This document shows positions 8,102 to 17,293 of a DNA stretch of 64,000 nucleotides, piece after piece. Source of the DNA: Peloplasma aerotolerans (GTDB lineage: Bacteria > Bacillota_I > Bacilli_A > Acholeplasmatales > Acholeplasmataceae). How positions within the stretch are numbered: position 1 is the stretch's first letter; every line of letters begins with the position of its first letter. A model generated the notes under the pieces. The model searched no databases and had not been told where the DNA came from. It was given only the letters and a program-made list of their open reading frames with translations. Both the position numbers and the translations under genes were made by a program. The stretch lies in the NCBI RefSeq assembly GCF_030012175.1, contig NZ_JASCXW010000001.1, positions 124,001 to 188,000 of the forward strand, read 5' to 3'.

Positions 8102-9206
8102 TTGTGGTGTGATAAATAATCAAAGGAACTTCCATTTCACCTCTAGTAAGCCCTGCATGGTGTGCTTTAAAGCTTGAACCTTTTAAAAACTCGAGCATGT
8201 ACTCATCGGTTGCAACAGCTACAAAGTCTCCAAGAAATGAATCTAGCATTGGATGTTTCTTTCCATAACCTAGTAAACCTGATTTGATGATTTCATTTTT
8301 TGTGTAGAGTTTAAAAAATGCACCATAATTATCTTCAAAAACGGATTTGAATTTCTTCTTTTTAAATGGCTTAACGAAGAAATTGGTAGCTCTTGACTCT
8401 ATCGAAGGATTTCTTTTTAATAGTCTTATTAAAGGCTTATTATCTGTTAAATCAAATGCTTTCACATCAACAAGTCCATGATCTGCAATAAAAATGAGTA
8501 GGGTTTGATCATTGATTTTGTTTGCTAATTCTTCTGCTTCTTCATTGAGTTTCCTTAAAATGTTTTTAGTTTCTAAACTATCAATACCATAATCATGTTG
8601 GACCATATCTGGTTGTGCCCAATAGACATAGGTAAATGTTTTGCTTTTTTGTTCAATAATCTCAAGAACTTTTTCTGTTTGTTCCTTAAAGCTAGCAAAA
8701 CCATTTGGTCTAAAATTTGGAAATAGTTCATAAGTTTTTGTTCTAGGATTGAAAGCTTTGATTTGATCATAAATTAATGGATATTTCAAGTATTTATCTC
8801 TTAATACCTCATCAAATATTCGCTTGTGATCATAAAAATCTTGATTGGTGAAAACCGTTAAGTTTGTGTTTTCTTTTTTAAAATATTGAACCCAACCTAA
8901 ATAACCAGAGGAAAAAGGTGGTAGTCCGGATAACACAGTGTTCGTTGCAGCCACTGTTGTAGGTGGAAAAATAGATGTTATTGTTTTAACGACATGCGCA
9001 GATAAAAAATCTTTATAATTCAGGTGTCTATCTATAATATTCATGCCCATACCATCTAGTAAAATCAGAACCACATGTTTAAAATTCTTTTTTAATTCCT
9101 TTTCTAACTCTGGAATTGATGGATAAATTGTTGGTGCTTTATAATGCTTTAAAATTGTTGATGTTACATTAAGTATTGAATTTGTAAAATCAGGATAAAC
9201 TATCAT
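8091..9206 (-). CDS. Alkaline-phosphatase-superfamily protein (nucleotide pyrophosphatase/phosphodiesterase type)
   Basis: 371 residues from the ATG at 9206. The metal and nucleophile sites of the type I phosphodiesterase/PglZ-like family are visible: LILLDGMG with Asp51, the nucleophile region PPTTVAATNTVLSG near residue 83, WAQPDMVQHDYG, IADHGLVD, and a late His (KAHHAG). No signal peptide is seen, so it is cytoplasmic or loosely membrane-attached. It starts 13 bp after the pdp stop, so it is probably co-transcribed with nucleoside phosphorylase. That suggests, but does not prove, a nucleotide or phosphodiester substrate. The GTG at 9215 is unlikely because it abuts the ribosome-binding site. 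Confidence 0.82.
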   Translation of the reverse strand: MIVYPDFTNSILNVTSTILKHYKAPTIYPSIPELEKELKKNFKHVVLILLDGMGMNIIDRHLNYKDFLSAHVVKTITSIFPPTTVAATNTVLSGLPPFSSGYLGWVQYFKKENTNLTVFTNQDFYDHKRIFDEVLRDKYLKYPLIYDQIKAFNPRTKTYELFPNFRPNGFASFKEQTEKVLEIIEQKSKTFTYVYWAQPDMVQHDYGIDSLETKNILRKLNEEAEELANKINDQTLLIFIADHGLVDVKAFDLTDNKPLIRLLKRNPSIESRATNFFVKPFKKKKFKSVFEDNYGAFFKLYTKNEIIKSGLLGYGKKHPMLDSFLGDFVAVATDEYMLEFLKGSSFKAHHAGLTRGEMEVPLIIYHTTIDT

Positions 9207-9218
9207 CTTAAACACTTC

Positions 9219-10514
9219 CTATTTAATCGTTTTTTTGATCAATTGAAGTCGTTTATGCTCATCCCCTATAGAAATTGCTTCTAATACGAGTTTTTCGGCT
9301 TCTTTAACTCCTTTATCTCTAGTATATAATGTAGCAATCACGTGTCCTTTTTTAACATGATCTCCAATCTTTTTGTGTAAATCTATACCAACCTCAAGAC
9401 AAATGACATCATCTTTTGTTTCACGGCCTGCACCTAAGCGCATCGCTGCTCTACCGATATCAAGTGCATTAATCTCAGTGATATAACCTTCTTTTTGAGA
9501 TAACACTTCAACAGTGTTTTTTGATAATAATTGCTCAGGTTGACTTAATCGATTAATATCTCCACCTTGTGCTTTTACTAAATCTAGAAACTTTTGATAA
9601 GCCGTCCCATTTTGGAGTGCTTCTTGCAGCTTAATTTTTGCGGTTTCAAAATCGGATTCAGTTCCTGAATCCAACAGCAAATGTGCTCCAATTTCAACAG
9701 TTACATCAACTAAATCCTTCGGTCCTTGACCATTTAATGTTTCAATCGCTTCATAGACTTCAAGTGCATTTCCGATTTTATGACCCAAAGGTTCATCCAT
9801 ACCTGTTAAAATAGCAGTCATCTTTTTACCAGATTTTCTACCTATTTCAACCATAAGTTCAGCAAGTTTTGTTGCTTCTTCTTCAGTCTTCATGAATGCA
9901 CCATGACCAACTTTAACATCTAAAACAATCGCATCCGCTCCACTTGCTAACTTCTTTGACATAATGCTAGACGCGATTAAAGGAATAATATCAACGGTTG
10001 CTGTAACATCGCGAAGTGCGTATAATTTTTTATCTGCTGGTGCGACATCTCCACTTTGCCCAACAATAGCAATTCCAATATCATTAACTTGTTTGATAAA
10101 GTCTTGAACCGGTAACTCAACTTTATAGCCAGGAATACTTTCTAGCTTATCGATTGTGCCTCCAGTATGGCCAAGACCACGTCCGCTCATTTTGGCAAAT
10201 TTAACACCTAAACTGGCTAGTAAAGGTCCTAAAATAAGGGTCACTTTATCCCCAACACCACCAGTTGAATGTTTATCTACTTTAATCCCAGGAATTTTTG
10301 ATAAATCAATGATATCACCAGAGTCTCTCATCGCAAGCGCTAAAAAAGTGGCTTCCTCATCATTCATGTTCTGAAAGTAGGTCGCCATCAAGAAGGCACT
10401 CATTTGGTAATCCGGGATATTTCCATTGGTATAATTTTTTATTAAATAATCTATTTCTTCTTTAGTTAAAACTTTGCCATCTCTTTTTTTAGAGATAATA
10501 TCTACAATATGCAT
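9219..10514 (-). CDS. pdp: Pyrimidine-nucleoside phosphorylase
   Basis: Phosphorolyses uridine, thymidine and deoxyuridine to base plus (deoxy)ribose-1-phosphate. The 431 residues carry the signature SGRGLGHTGGTIDKLESIPG near 110-130, the phosphate-binding KHSTGGVGDK and the C-terminal barrel-sandwich domain. It fits Pdp or DeoA; Firmicutes usually carry Pdp. AAGGAG precedes the start. It forms a unit with the phosphatase downstream. The deoxyribose branch it feeds (deoC, deoD) is encoded 10 kb away. Confidence 0.94.
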   Translation of the reverse strand: MHIVDIISKKRDGKVLTKEEIDYLIKNYTNGNIPDYQMSAFLMATYFQNMNDEEATFLALAMRDSGDIIDLSKIPGIKVDKHSTGGVGDKVTLILGPLLASLGVKFAKMSGRGLGHTGGTIDKLESIPGYKVELPVQDFIKQVNDIGIAIVGQSGDVAPADKKLYALRDVTATVDIIPLIASSIMSKKLASGADAIVLDVKVGHGAFMKTEEEATKLAELMVEIGRKSGKKMTAILTGMDEPLGHKIGNALEVYEAIETLNGQGPKDLVDVTVEIGAHLLLDSGTESDFETAKIKLQEALQNGTAYQKFLDLVKAQGGDINRLSQPEQLLSKNTVEVLSQKEGYITEINALDIGRAAMRLGAGRETKDDVICLEVGIDLHKKIGDHVKKGHVIATLYTRDKGVKEAEKLVLEAISIGDEHKRLQLIKKTIK

Positions 10515-10606
10515 ATCATCACAACTCCTTATTTATATTTTATCATATATGATAAACAATATGTATAAATCCGTGTTATAATGATGTGGATGAAAAGAGG
10601 GATTTT

Positions 10607-11164
10607 ATGATACTAGCAATGGTCCGTCATGGCCAAACTTTCTTCAATGAAAAAGGTTTGGTTCAAGGTAGAGTCGATAATCCATTAAATGAAACTGGAA
10701 AAGAACAAGCAAGAACTTTAGGTAAATTATTAAAACAAAAAGGTGAAACATTCGATATGATCGCATCCTCACCTTTATCAAGATCTTTAGAAACTGCTTA
10801 TATATTGTCACGAGAACTTCAAATGAATCAACCTATTTTTGTTGATCATGCATTTGTTGAACGTGATTTCTATCACCTAGATGGTACACCTGTAGAAACA
10901 GCTATGCCTTTCGTTAGACAAGAAAACTATACATTTGAAAGATATGAAACTGATCAAATGTTAGTGAAACGTGTTACCAAAGGATTAGATAGATTTTATC
11001 ATATGCACAGCGATAAAAAAGTATTATTTGTTGCCCATTCTCACGTCATAAAAGCTGTTCGTAAGCGTATAGATCCAGAAAAGTATTCTTTTGCAGATTT
11101 AATTAAAAATGGTGATATTCTATACTTTGAAGTCAAAGATGGAAACATAAAAGTTATCGATTAA
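10607..11164 (+). CDS. Histidine phosphatase (phosphoglycerate-mutase-like) family protein
   Basis: 185 residues. The phosphohistidine motif VRHGQTF is near residue 6, with the flanking GRVDNPLNETGKEQA and the second catalytic His in VAHSHVIK near 145. The family includes cofactor-dependent mutases and broad acid phosphatases; this short member cannot be assigned a substrate. The ATG at 10607 sits behind AAAAGAGGG; a GTG at 10586 in frame would place the ribosome-binding site inside the gene. TATAAT at 10577-10582 is a likely -10. A second family member is encoded at 32,344. Confidence 0.88.
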   Translation: MILAMVRHGQTFFNEKGLVQGRVDNPLNETGKEQARTLGKLLKQKGETFDMIASSPLSRSLETAYILSRELQMNQPIFVDHAFVERDFYHLDGTPVETAMPFVRQENYTFERYETDQMLVKRVTKGLDRFYHMHSDKKVLFVAHSHVIKAVRKRIDPEKYSFADLIKNGDILYFEVKDGNIKVID

Positions 11165-11190
11165 AAAAAGGCGATTAGCCTTTTATTTTT
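11164..11190. terminator. Bidirectional terminator
   Basis: AAAGGCGATTAGCCTTT stem with A and T runs on either side, between the converging phosphatase and plsC genes. Confidence 0.8.
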
Positions 11191-11971
11191 GTAAACTTTC
11201 ATTAATAATATTAAATATTTTATCAGCAACTTCACCTGTTGATAATTTTTTTATGTCCTCATAATAAACAACAGGATGGATAACAACATGTATTTTAGTT
11301 CTTCTAAAAGGTGCACGATGTTTAATTTGAGTAGAACCATGTATGCTAACAGGAAGTAAGTTAGCTTCTGCTTTCATAGCAACCCTGTAAGCTCCAGCAC
11401 GCATTGCTACCATTTTAATATCATTTCTATCTTTAATTCCACCTTCAGGAAAAATAGCCATTGCCATACCCGATTTAACAACTTTAATCGCATCAACCAT
11501 CGCTCTAGCTGTGTTACGATCACTTGATCTATCAATTGGGAATGCACCTAAATATTTTAACCATGATCCTATTAAAGGAGCTTTGTAAACACTCATTTTT
11601 GGAGTAAATGTTGTTGGTCTTTTCATCATTTCAAATATAATAAATGGGTCTGCATAAGACTTATGATTTGCATAAATCGTAAGTGGTCCATCTTTTGGAA
11701 TGTTTTTTAAACCTTCAACTTGTATCTTTAATCTTAATGGGAAAATATTAACCCATCTTGCTGTACTTCTTGATAAAAAATATTTATATTTATTGTCATA
11801 TTTCGTTATTTTAAATAATGGGAAATGTAACAATAAAAATAAGACCATGACGATAAAGCCTACAATAGGTCCTAAAACGAACCATAAGGGGATGAAATAT
11901 AAGTTTGGGACAATGATTGTCATCATATAAACAAATGCGGCCCAACCTAATAAAAATATGATACTAATCAT
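11183..11971 (-). CDS. plsC: 1-acyl-sn-glycerol-3-phosphate acyltransferase
   Basis: 262 residues with two N-terminal membrane helices (about 2-50). The acyltransferase motifs are NHKSYADP near residue 95 (NHxxxxD) and FPEGGIKDR near 170 (FPEG). It adds the second acyl chain to lysophosphatidic acid at the membrane. It overlaps folA by 4 bp (ATGA) and is the last gene of the pepV-thyA-folA-plsC run, so it is probably translationally coupled. The terminator overlaps its 3' end. Confidence 0.9.
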   Translation of the reverse strand: MISIIFLLGWAAFVYMMTIIVPNLYFIPLWFVLGPIVGFIVMVLFLLLHFPLFKITKYDNKYKYFLSRSTARWVNIFPLRLKIQVEGLKNIPKDGPLTIYANHKSYADPFIIFEMMKRPTTFTPKMSVYKAPLIGSWLKYLGAFPIDRSSDRNTARAMVDAIKVVKSGMAMAIFPEGGIKDRNDIKMVAMRAGAYRVAMKAEANLLPVSIHGSTQIKHRAPFRRTKIHVVIHPVVYYEDIKKLSTGEVADKIFNIINESLQK

Positions 11972-12441
11972 GAATTTTTCCTTTCATAGACGGCAAAGAT
12001 GAGTCCTTCCTCTATCTTTTTGTCTATTAGTTTGTATTGTGATAAATCGAATTTAGGAAAATATACATTGCCCTCATGTGCTTTTAAAACATAGGTGATA
12101 TATAATCTTTTCGAAAATGGTAGAGAAAGCTCATAAATTGTCTTTCCACCAATAATAAATATATCTTCATCTACATGTCTAAAAAACTCAAAAATGTTTT
12201 TAACATGAACTGCATCTGGGTAATCAACATCACTTATATTAGCAACATATGATTTTCCAAATGGCAAAGGTTTTGTTTTATAATACGATTTAAGAGACTG
12301 ATACGTCATGTCTCCCATTAAAACTGATTGACCTTGAGTCATTTTTTTGAAATATGCTAAATCTTTTGCATAATGCCAGGGGAGCAAATTGTCTTTACCA
12401 ATTAACCAGTTTTCGTCCATTGCCCATATCATTGAAATCAT
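11968..12441 (-). CDS. folA: Dihydrofolate reductase
   Basis: 157 residues. The N-terminal [20 protein letters not shown] matches the family, with the acidic active-site Asp expected in the AKDLAYFKK helix. The NADPH-binding GG ([11 protein letters not shown]) is near 95. The region normally written MGRKTxES reads MGDMTYQSL here, so the usual Arg/Lys of the NADPH phosphate clamp is not obvious. It recycles the dihydrofolate made by thymidylate synthase, whose gene overlaps it by 4 bp upstream. Confidence 0.93.
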   Translation of the reverse strand: MISMIWAMDENWLIGKDNLLPWHYAKDLAYFKKMTQGQSVLMGDMTYQSLKSYYKTKPLPFGKSYVANISDVDYPDAVHVKNIFEFFRHVDEDIFIIGGKTIYELSLPFSKRLYITYVLKAHEGNVYFPKFDLSQYKLIDKKIEEGLIFAVYERKNS

Positions 12442-13304
12442 ATAGCCACCTTACCTTTAATTGCAGGATGTGGATGATAATCTTTTAGTTCAAAATCTTC
12501 ATATTTGTAATCAAATAACGATTTTACATTAGGATTAATTACCATTTTAGGTCTAGCTTTTGGCTCTCTTGAAAGTTGTAGCTCAATTTGTTCAAAATGA
12601 TTTGAGTAAATATGTGCATCTCCTATTGTATGGACAAACTCACCAGTTTTTAAACCTGTCACTTGGGCAACCATCATTAATAACAATGCATAGGATGCAA
12701 TGTTAAATGGAACCCCTAAAAATATATCTGCACTTCTTTGATATAACTGTAAAGATAATTTGTTATCTCGAACATAAAATTGAATTAAGGTATGACATGG
12801 TGGTAATGCCATGTTTTTGATTTCAGCAGGATTCCATGCACTTAGAATCATTCTTCTAGAGTCTGGATTATTTTGAATTTCATCTAAAATATATTGGAGT
12901 TGATCAACTCCATTAAACTGTCTCCACTGTGCACCATAAACAGGTCCTAAGTCACCATGCTTTTTCGCAAATGCTTCATCATTTTTTATTTTTTCGATGT
13001 ATTCATCCATCGTTTCATTTTGATAATCAACACTCTTCTTAAACGCTTCATATGGCCATTCATTCCAGATTTTTACGCCATGATTAATAAGATATTTTAT
13101 ATTTGTATCTCCATTGATGAACCACAAAAGCTCATGTATGATTGATTTTAAATGTACCTTTTTTGTTGTCAAAAGAGGAAATCCTTCAGCTAGATCATAG
13201 CGCATTTGGTAACCAAAAACACTTTTTGTTCCAGTACCTGTTCGATCCATCTTAAAACTTCCGTGTTCCATAACATGACGACATAAATCTAGATATTGCT
13301 TCAT
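12438..13304 (-). CDS. thyA: Thymidylate synthase
   Basis: 288 residues. Catalytic Cys170 lies in [13 protein letters not shown], with [19 protein letters not shown] after it and the dUMP phosphate-binding RR pair at 150-151. It methylates dUMP using methylene-tetrahydrofolate. The length is nearer the compact 264-residue enzyme than the longer forms. AGGAGG precedes the start. The gene is followed with a 4-bp overlap by folA, and it lies 12 bp downstream of pepV. Confidence 0.96.
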   Translation of the reverse strand: MKQYLDLCRHVMEHGSFKMDRTGTGTKSVFGYQMRYDLAEGFPLLTTKKVHLKSIIHELLWFINGDTNIKYLINHGVKIWNEWPYEAFKKSVDYQNETMDEYIEKIKNDEAFAKKHGDLGPVYGAQWRQFNGVDQLQYILDEIQNNPDSRRMILSAWNPAEIKNMALPPCHTLIQFYVRDNKLSLQLYQRSADIFLGVPFNIASYALLLMMVAQVTGLKTGEFVHTIGDAHIYSNHFEQIELQLSREPKARPKMVINPNVKSLFDYKYEDFELKDYHPHPAIKGKVAI

Positions 13305-13316
13305 AGAAACCTCCTG

Positions 13317-14696
13317 TTATTTAGCGAGTTCGTATAATGCTTCCGTGTAAATGATTGTTGCTAATAATAAATCGTTGATATCGATAAATTCATTTTTTTG
13401 ATGAATAAATGTTGGCTTATCTAAGAAATGTGGTCCGAATGCTACACTATTTGGTAACGCTCTTGCAAATGTACCACCGCCAATTGTGATGGGTTTAGCT
13501 TGTTGGTCATTTGTATGCTTTTTATAAACATTCATTAATGTTTTAACTAAATCTGAGTTAGGGTCATTATATAATAATTTTTGATGTCCATCAACTGAAA
13601 CATTTGCTTCAAATGGAGCAACCTTTTGTTTAATAGTCTCAACAACTTCATCAAAAACAACACCATTTGGATAGCGCAAGTTTAATTTTAACTCATAATG
13701 ATCTTGATCGGTTGAAATAACACCAAAATTATTCGTTAAATGTCCCATTTCTTCATCATGGTATTGGACACCTAACTTTTCACCTCGAACATCATGAATC
13801 AGTAATTTGTCAACCAATTGAACAAGTTGGTCATCAATTTTATTTTCAATAAAAAATTCAAATAAACGGTCAATTGCATTTTCACCAAACTCAGGTGTAG
13901 AGCCATGAGCACTCTTTCCAATGACTTTAATTGATACATTTCCATCTTTTATTGCAACCGAACCATCATATCCCTTTTTTATTAAAAATTGATTAAATAA
14001 CGATTGATAGTCTTTTGATGACTTTAATTCTGCTGATGCATAATCAGGAACCATATTATCTCTGAATCCACCCTGAATCGACACGATATCTTTATTTTTT
14101 AATTTCCCTTTAATTAAAATTCTAGAAATACCCTTTTCTGCATATATTAATGGGAAATCAGCATCAGGTATAAATCCTGAAACAGGAGCTTCTGGGTAGA
14201 CACTAAAATAACGTCTTACACCACGCCATCCGGTTTCTTCATCAGTACCTAAAATTAACTTAATGCGCTTAGATAAAGGCAAATTAAGTTCTTTTAATAT
14301 TTTCAGTGCATAATAAGCAGCAATCGTTGGTCCTTTATCATCTTCAGTTCCACGACCATACATTTTGCCATCATGAATTTCTGCGCCATATGGATCAAAT
14401 GTCCAATCGTTACCCGCAGGAACAACATCAAGATGTCCAACCATTCCGACATATTCTTTTTGATTTCCATATTCGATATGACCAGCATATCCTTCAAGAT
14501 TTACTGTCTCGAAACCATCTTTTTTCCCAATTTCTAACATTAAATCAAGTGCTTCTTTAATACCTTCTCCAAAAGGAGCATCCTTACGTTTTGGATCATA
14601 AGTAGTTAATTCTGAATTGATTTGAATCAGTTTCGTTAAATCTTCAATTAATTCATCTTTTCTTTTTAGTACTTCTTCTTTAAAATTAATAGACAT
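13317..14696 (-). CDS. pepV: Dipeptidase PepV (M20 metallopeptidase)
   Basis: 459 residues. Metal site residues include His88 and Asp90 in VGHLDVVPAGNDW, Asp119/120 in GRGTEDDKGP and the Glu pair in GTDEETGWRG near 153. A lid domain follows, then the final metal His in GPHFLDKPTFIHQKNEFI. PepV cleaves dipeptides and some tripeptides in the cytoplasm. It has an AAAGGAG site, probably begins the transcription unit leading into thyA, and has no terminator after it. Confidence 0.93.
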   Translation of the reverse strand: MSINFKEEVLKRKDELIEDLTKLIQINSELTTYDPKRKDAPFGEGIKEALDLMLEIGKKDGFETVNLEGYAGHIEYGNQKEYVGMVGHLDVVPAGNDWTFDPYGAEIHDGKMYGRGTEDDKGPTIAAYYALKILKELNLPLSKRIKLILGTDEETGWRGVRRYFSVYPEAPVSGFIPDADFPLIYAEKGISRILIKGKLKNKDIVSIQGGFRDNMVPDYASAELKSSKDYQSLFNQFLIKKGYDGSVAIKDGNVSIKVIGKSAHGSTPEFGENAIDRLFEFFIENKIDDQLVQLVDKLLIHDVRGEKLGVQYHDEEMGHLTNNFGVISTDQDHYELKLNLRYPNGVVFDEVVETIKQKVAPFEANVSVDGHQKLLYNDPNSDLVKTLMNVYKKHTNDQQAKPITIGGGTFARALPNSVAFGPHFLDKPTFIHQKNEFIDINDLLLATIIYTEALYELAK

Positions 14697-14776
14697 TTTT
14701 TATCATCTCCTTTTTTCATTGTAGCATAAATAAAGCCCAATATAAAGGAAGTCAGCCGATATTTTATTTTATAAAT

Positions 14777-14807
14777 AAAAAACGCACAAGAACTAGTCTT
14801 GTACGTT
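14777..14807 (-). terminator. Terminator of the padR / DUF1700 / DUF4097 operon
   Basis: On the minus strand, AACGTACAAGA pairs with TCTTGTGCGTT (one mismatch), followed by a T-rich run. It overlaps the end of the DUF4097 gene. Confidence 0.82.
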
Positions 14808-15809
14808 AATTGTAATGTTTCCAGTAGTCACTCTTGCTGTAATAGAAACTGAGCCAGTTGAAGTAACATGGGAGTTACCTTGATTAGCTCCAGCAACCAT
14901 TATTTTTCCAATAGTAGCTTTTAAGTCTAATTTCATCTCACTTAAACTTTCAACTGTTATGATAATGTCACCCGTAGTTGCTCTTAAATCATAACTGTTT
15001 GCTGTTGTTTTTTCCATTGTGATTCTTCCTGTCGTTGTCTTATATGATAAATCCCCTGATGCTAAAACATTTTCGGAAGTAATCCGTCCTGTATCGTTAT
15101 TTGCAGTGACATTGAAAGCTGTTAAATTTTGCAATCTTATATTACCAGTGCTTGATTTAACTGCTACATCGTTAACACCTACATTATCAACATGTATAGT
15201 CCCTGTATCTGTATTAATCACTAAATCATTTTCTATCATAACATCGATTAAACTACTAGAACCTGTATTTAATTTGATATCGACTGAATCAACATTCAGT
15301 TTTTTCAAGTAAACTCTGCCTGTATTAGATTCAATAGACAATGCTTTATGATATACTACATCATCAAATTCTAGTCTCATTGTCCCAACATTTGATTTTA
15401 GTGTTAAATCTAAAACCCATGTTTCAGGAACTTCAATATATATCGTTCTCACTTCACTAGATGCTGTTTTGAAGTTGATAAATCTAAAAAACTCTGTTTT
15501 TTGTTCTTGAATAATCGATAACACGCCACCTGTTTCTGATATTGTCCATGTATCTTTTTCTTGTGCATAATATCTAATCGTTATAAAATCATCTTCTGTA
15601 GCACTTAAAATAACATTTCTAGTCTCAGAACTAAGATGAATACCATCTATAAGATCATTTTGAACATATACAATCTCTTCTCCATATGATTCATCATCAT
15701 TAAAGAAATCAGAAAGCCCTTGAATGTTTAGTCCCATTAAAACAGCAGCAGTTGCCATGACTAAACCTAATACAAACATAACTAACAATAATTTAACTAT
15801 AATTCTCAT
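14793..15809 (-). CDS. DUF4097-type membrane-anchored beta-helix protein
   Basis: 338 residues: an N-terminal membrane helix (about 5-28), then a repetitive beta-rich region whose units look like SNTGRVYL, KLNTGSSSL, NTDTGTIHV, SSTGNIRL, NDTGRITS and TTTGRITM, spaced about 20 residues apart. This is the DUF4097 (adhesin-like, beta-solenoid) pattern. Such proteins are usually the last gene after padR and a DUF1700 protein, as here (4-bp overlap), and are associated with envelope stress responses. The exact function is not known. Confidence 0.85.
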   Translation of the reverse strand: MRIIVKLLLVMFVLGLVMATAAVLMGLNIQGLSDFFNDDESYGEEIVYVQNDLIDGIHLSSETRNVILSATEDDFITIRYYAQEKDTWTISETGGVLSIIQEQKTEFFRFINFKTASSEVRTIYIEVPETWVLDLTLKSNVGTMRLEFDDVVYHKALSIESNTGRVYLKKLNVDSVDIKLNTGSSSLIDVMIENDLVINTDTGTIHVDNVGVNDVAVKSSTGNIRLQNLTAFNVTANNDTGRITSENVLASGDLSYKTTTGRITMEKTTANSYDLRATTGDIIITVESLSEMKLDLKATIGKIMVAGANQGNSHVTSTGSVSITARVTTGNITINVQD

Positions 15810-16381
15810 CTTAGTTCACCCTTTTTTCTTGCGATATTACTAAACCACACCAACATCTTCTTTGATAAATGCCAAGCTATTTGATAGATCCAAACTGACA
15901 CGAGTACTGCAAAAGAAAACGTCATCATCGAAAATCCAGCAATACCTAATATATTTGCAGTCTCCATATTCGATTGGATAAGATCTAATACCATCAAATA
16001 TATCCCTGCGAAACTACTTAAAATTAATATTCCTGTAACCAACATCATTGAAAACGCAACGATTAAAAATGTAACATAAAGAATACCTAGCGGTAATAGA
16101 AATGGTGTGGATAACAACACCACAACAAGTTGTTTCGTATTTTTTGTAATATCTTTATGTGTGCGATTAGGTCTTTTTAATAAGACGTTTGGTGTCATTG
16201 TTTTAACAATCTCACTGATTTTATATTCACTTAATATATCATCAATATTTTCCCCTGATGAACGTCTTTCTTCAATCATTTCTTCATAATATGAAACAAT
16301 GTCCTTAACTTCATCCTCATAAAATTTTCTGCTTAATGCCTTTTCTAGCTCTTTTAACCACGTTTTCATTTTCTCACTCAT
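15806..16381 (-). CDS. DUF1700-family membrane protein
   Basis: 191 residues. The N-terminal cytoplasmic segment (about 1-80) has the DUF1700 pattern of a helical EKALSRKFYEDEVKDIVSYYEEMIEER block; three or so membrane helices follow. It overlaps padR by 4 bp upstream and the DUF4097 gene by 4 bp downstream, giving a tightly coupled three-gene operon. The family partners PadR regulators and probably acts as an anti-factor or sensor at the membrane; that role is inference from context. Confidence 0.85.
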   Translation of the reverse strand: MSEKMKTWLKELEKALSRKFYEDEVKDIVSYYEEMIEERRSSGENIDDILSEYKISEIVKTMTPNVLLKRPNRTHKDITKNTKQLVVVLLSTPFLLPLGILYVTFLIVAFSMMLVTGILILSSFAGIYLMVLDLIQSNMETANILGIAGFSMMTFSFAVLVSVWIYQIAWHLSKKMLVWFSNIARKKGELR

Positions 16382-16680
16382 TTCATTAAAATATCATATA
16401 TTTTTCTAATGTCTTCCCATTCATTCAAAAACTCATCAATGTGTTTTTTACCTTTAGCTGTTATTTGATAGTATTTTCTATTTCTTCCCTGGAAGATGAC
16501 ATTATATGTTTTAAGTTCATCTGCTTTTTCCAATCTTCTTAAAATCGGATATAAAGTAGATTCACTAATTTCTATATATTGAATAAGATCATTTACAATC
16601 TTATATCCATATGAATCGCCTCTAGCTAATATCGCTAAGACAAATATTTCTAGTACACCTTTTTTAACTTGCTCTTTCAT
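16378..16680 (-). CDS. PadR-family transcriptional regulator
   Basis: 100 residues, the minimal PadR winged helix: KGVLEIFVLAILARGDSYGYKIV, then ESTLYPILRRLEKADEL (recognition helix) and NRKYYQITAKGKKHIDEFL. It lacks the long C-terminal dimerisation helix of subfamily 1, as in subfamily-2 regulators. GAGGTG precedes the start. It heads the operon, and a dyad of the PadR type lies in its promoter, so negative autoregulation is likely. Confidence 0.92.
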   Translation of the reverse strand: MKEQVKKGVLEIFVLAILARGDSYGYKIVNDLIQYIEISESTLYPILRRLEKADELKTYNVIFQGRNRKYYQITAKGKKHIDEFLNEWEDIRKIYDILMK

Positions 16681-16710
16681 AATTCACCTCAATGCTACCT
16701 TACGCCTTAT

Positions 16711-16739
16711 ATTATACATTGCATAGTATTGTTTGTCAA
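16711..16739 (-). promoter_or_regulatory. Promoter with PadR-type operator
   Basis: On the minus strand a consensus TTGACA (16739-16734) and TATAAT (16716-16711) are exactly 17 bp apart. The spacer and -10 edge contain ATAC-N8-GTAT (16714-16729), a dyad of the ATGT/ATAC-N8-ACAT/GTAT type known for PadR regulators. Binding there would block RNA polymerase. Confidence 0.75.
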
Positions 16740-16756
16740 TAAAAAAAGTTCAATTT

Positions 16757-17113
16757 TTATGAACTTTCTTCTGACACTTTAGTGTCATTTTTTGAAGATG
16801 ATGACAAATACGTGATTCTTTCAGCAATAACTTCTAGCATATTGAGTTTTTTATCATCTGGTAATTCATACTTCCAACATTGAATTCTTGCTTTGACAGC
16901 AATCATAATGCCTTTTGTACAATATGATTCAATCGCTGTTGCCAGGCCTTCCCATACTGAGATTTTGATGAAATCAGTATCGTAGAGTCCATCCATATTC
17001 TTAAATCCTCTTTGTACTGCAAGTGAAATATAGCTCACCTTTCTACCATCTTCTAAAATTCTAACTTCTGGATCGTGAGTTAAACGTCCGATTAAAATAA
17101 CTTGATTTAGCAT
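16757..17113 (-). CDS. ssb: Short single-stranded DNA-binding protein
   Basis: 118 residues with a single OB fold: MLNQVILIGRLTHDPEVRILEDGRKVSYISLAVQRGFKN, then TDFIKISVWEGLA and GIMIAVKARIQ. It is shorter than a typical replicative SSB (about 150-170 residues), and the C-terminus ends in a Ser-rich tail (KNDTKVSEESS) without the acidic DDDLPF-type tip that recruits partner proteins. It is therefore likely a secondary SSB; the primary one would be elsewhere. It has AAAGGAG upstream and stands alone. Confidence 0.88.
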   Translation of the reverse strand: MLNQVILIGRLTHDPEVRILEDGRKVSYISLAVQRGFKNMDGLYDTDFIKISVWEGLATAIESYCTKGIMIAVKARIQCWKYELPDDKKLNMLEVIAERITYLSSSSKNDTKVSEESS

Positions 17114-17266
17114 AATGACTCCTTTTTTTATCTAGTATATAAGAGTCAATTAAATAATCGAAATGGCCAAATTAAATTTTATAATCTAAACTATACATAT
17201 TTTTCTAGATTCAAGATCTTTTCATTGTTGGACCTCTTTTTAAAAAGAAAAAATGGTTGGAATTAT

Positions 17267-17293
17267 AAAAAAAAGACCTTTATCAGGCCTTTT
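17267..17293 (-). terminator. Terminator of the M16 peptidase operon
   Basis: On the minus strand, AAAAGGCC pairs with GGTCTTTT (one G-T pair), followed by a T run. It spans the stop codon of the ymfH-like gene. Confidence 0.8.

Noticed and set aside
15019-15312. Plus-strand 97-codon frame inside the DUF4097 gene
   Set aside because: Open only because of the repetitive codons of the beta-solenoid on the other strand.
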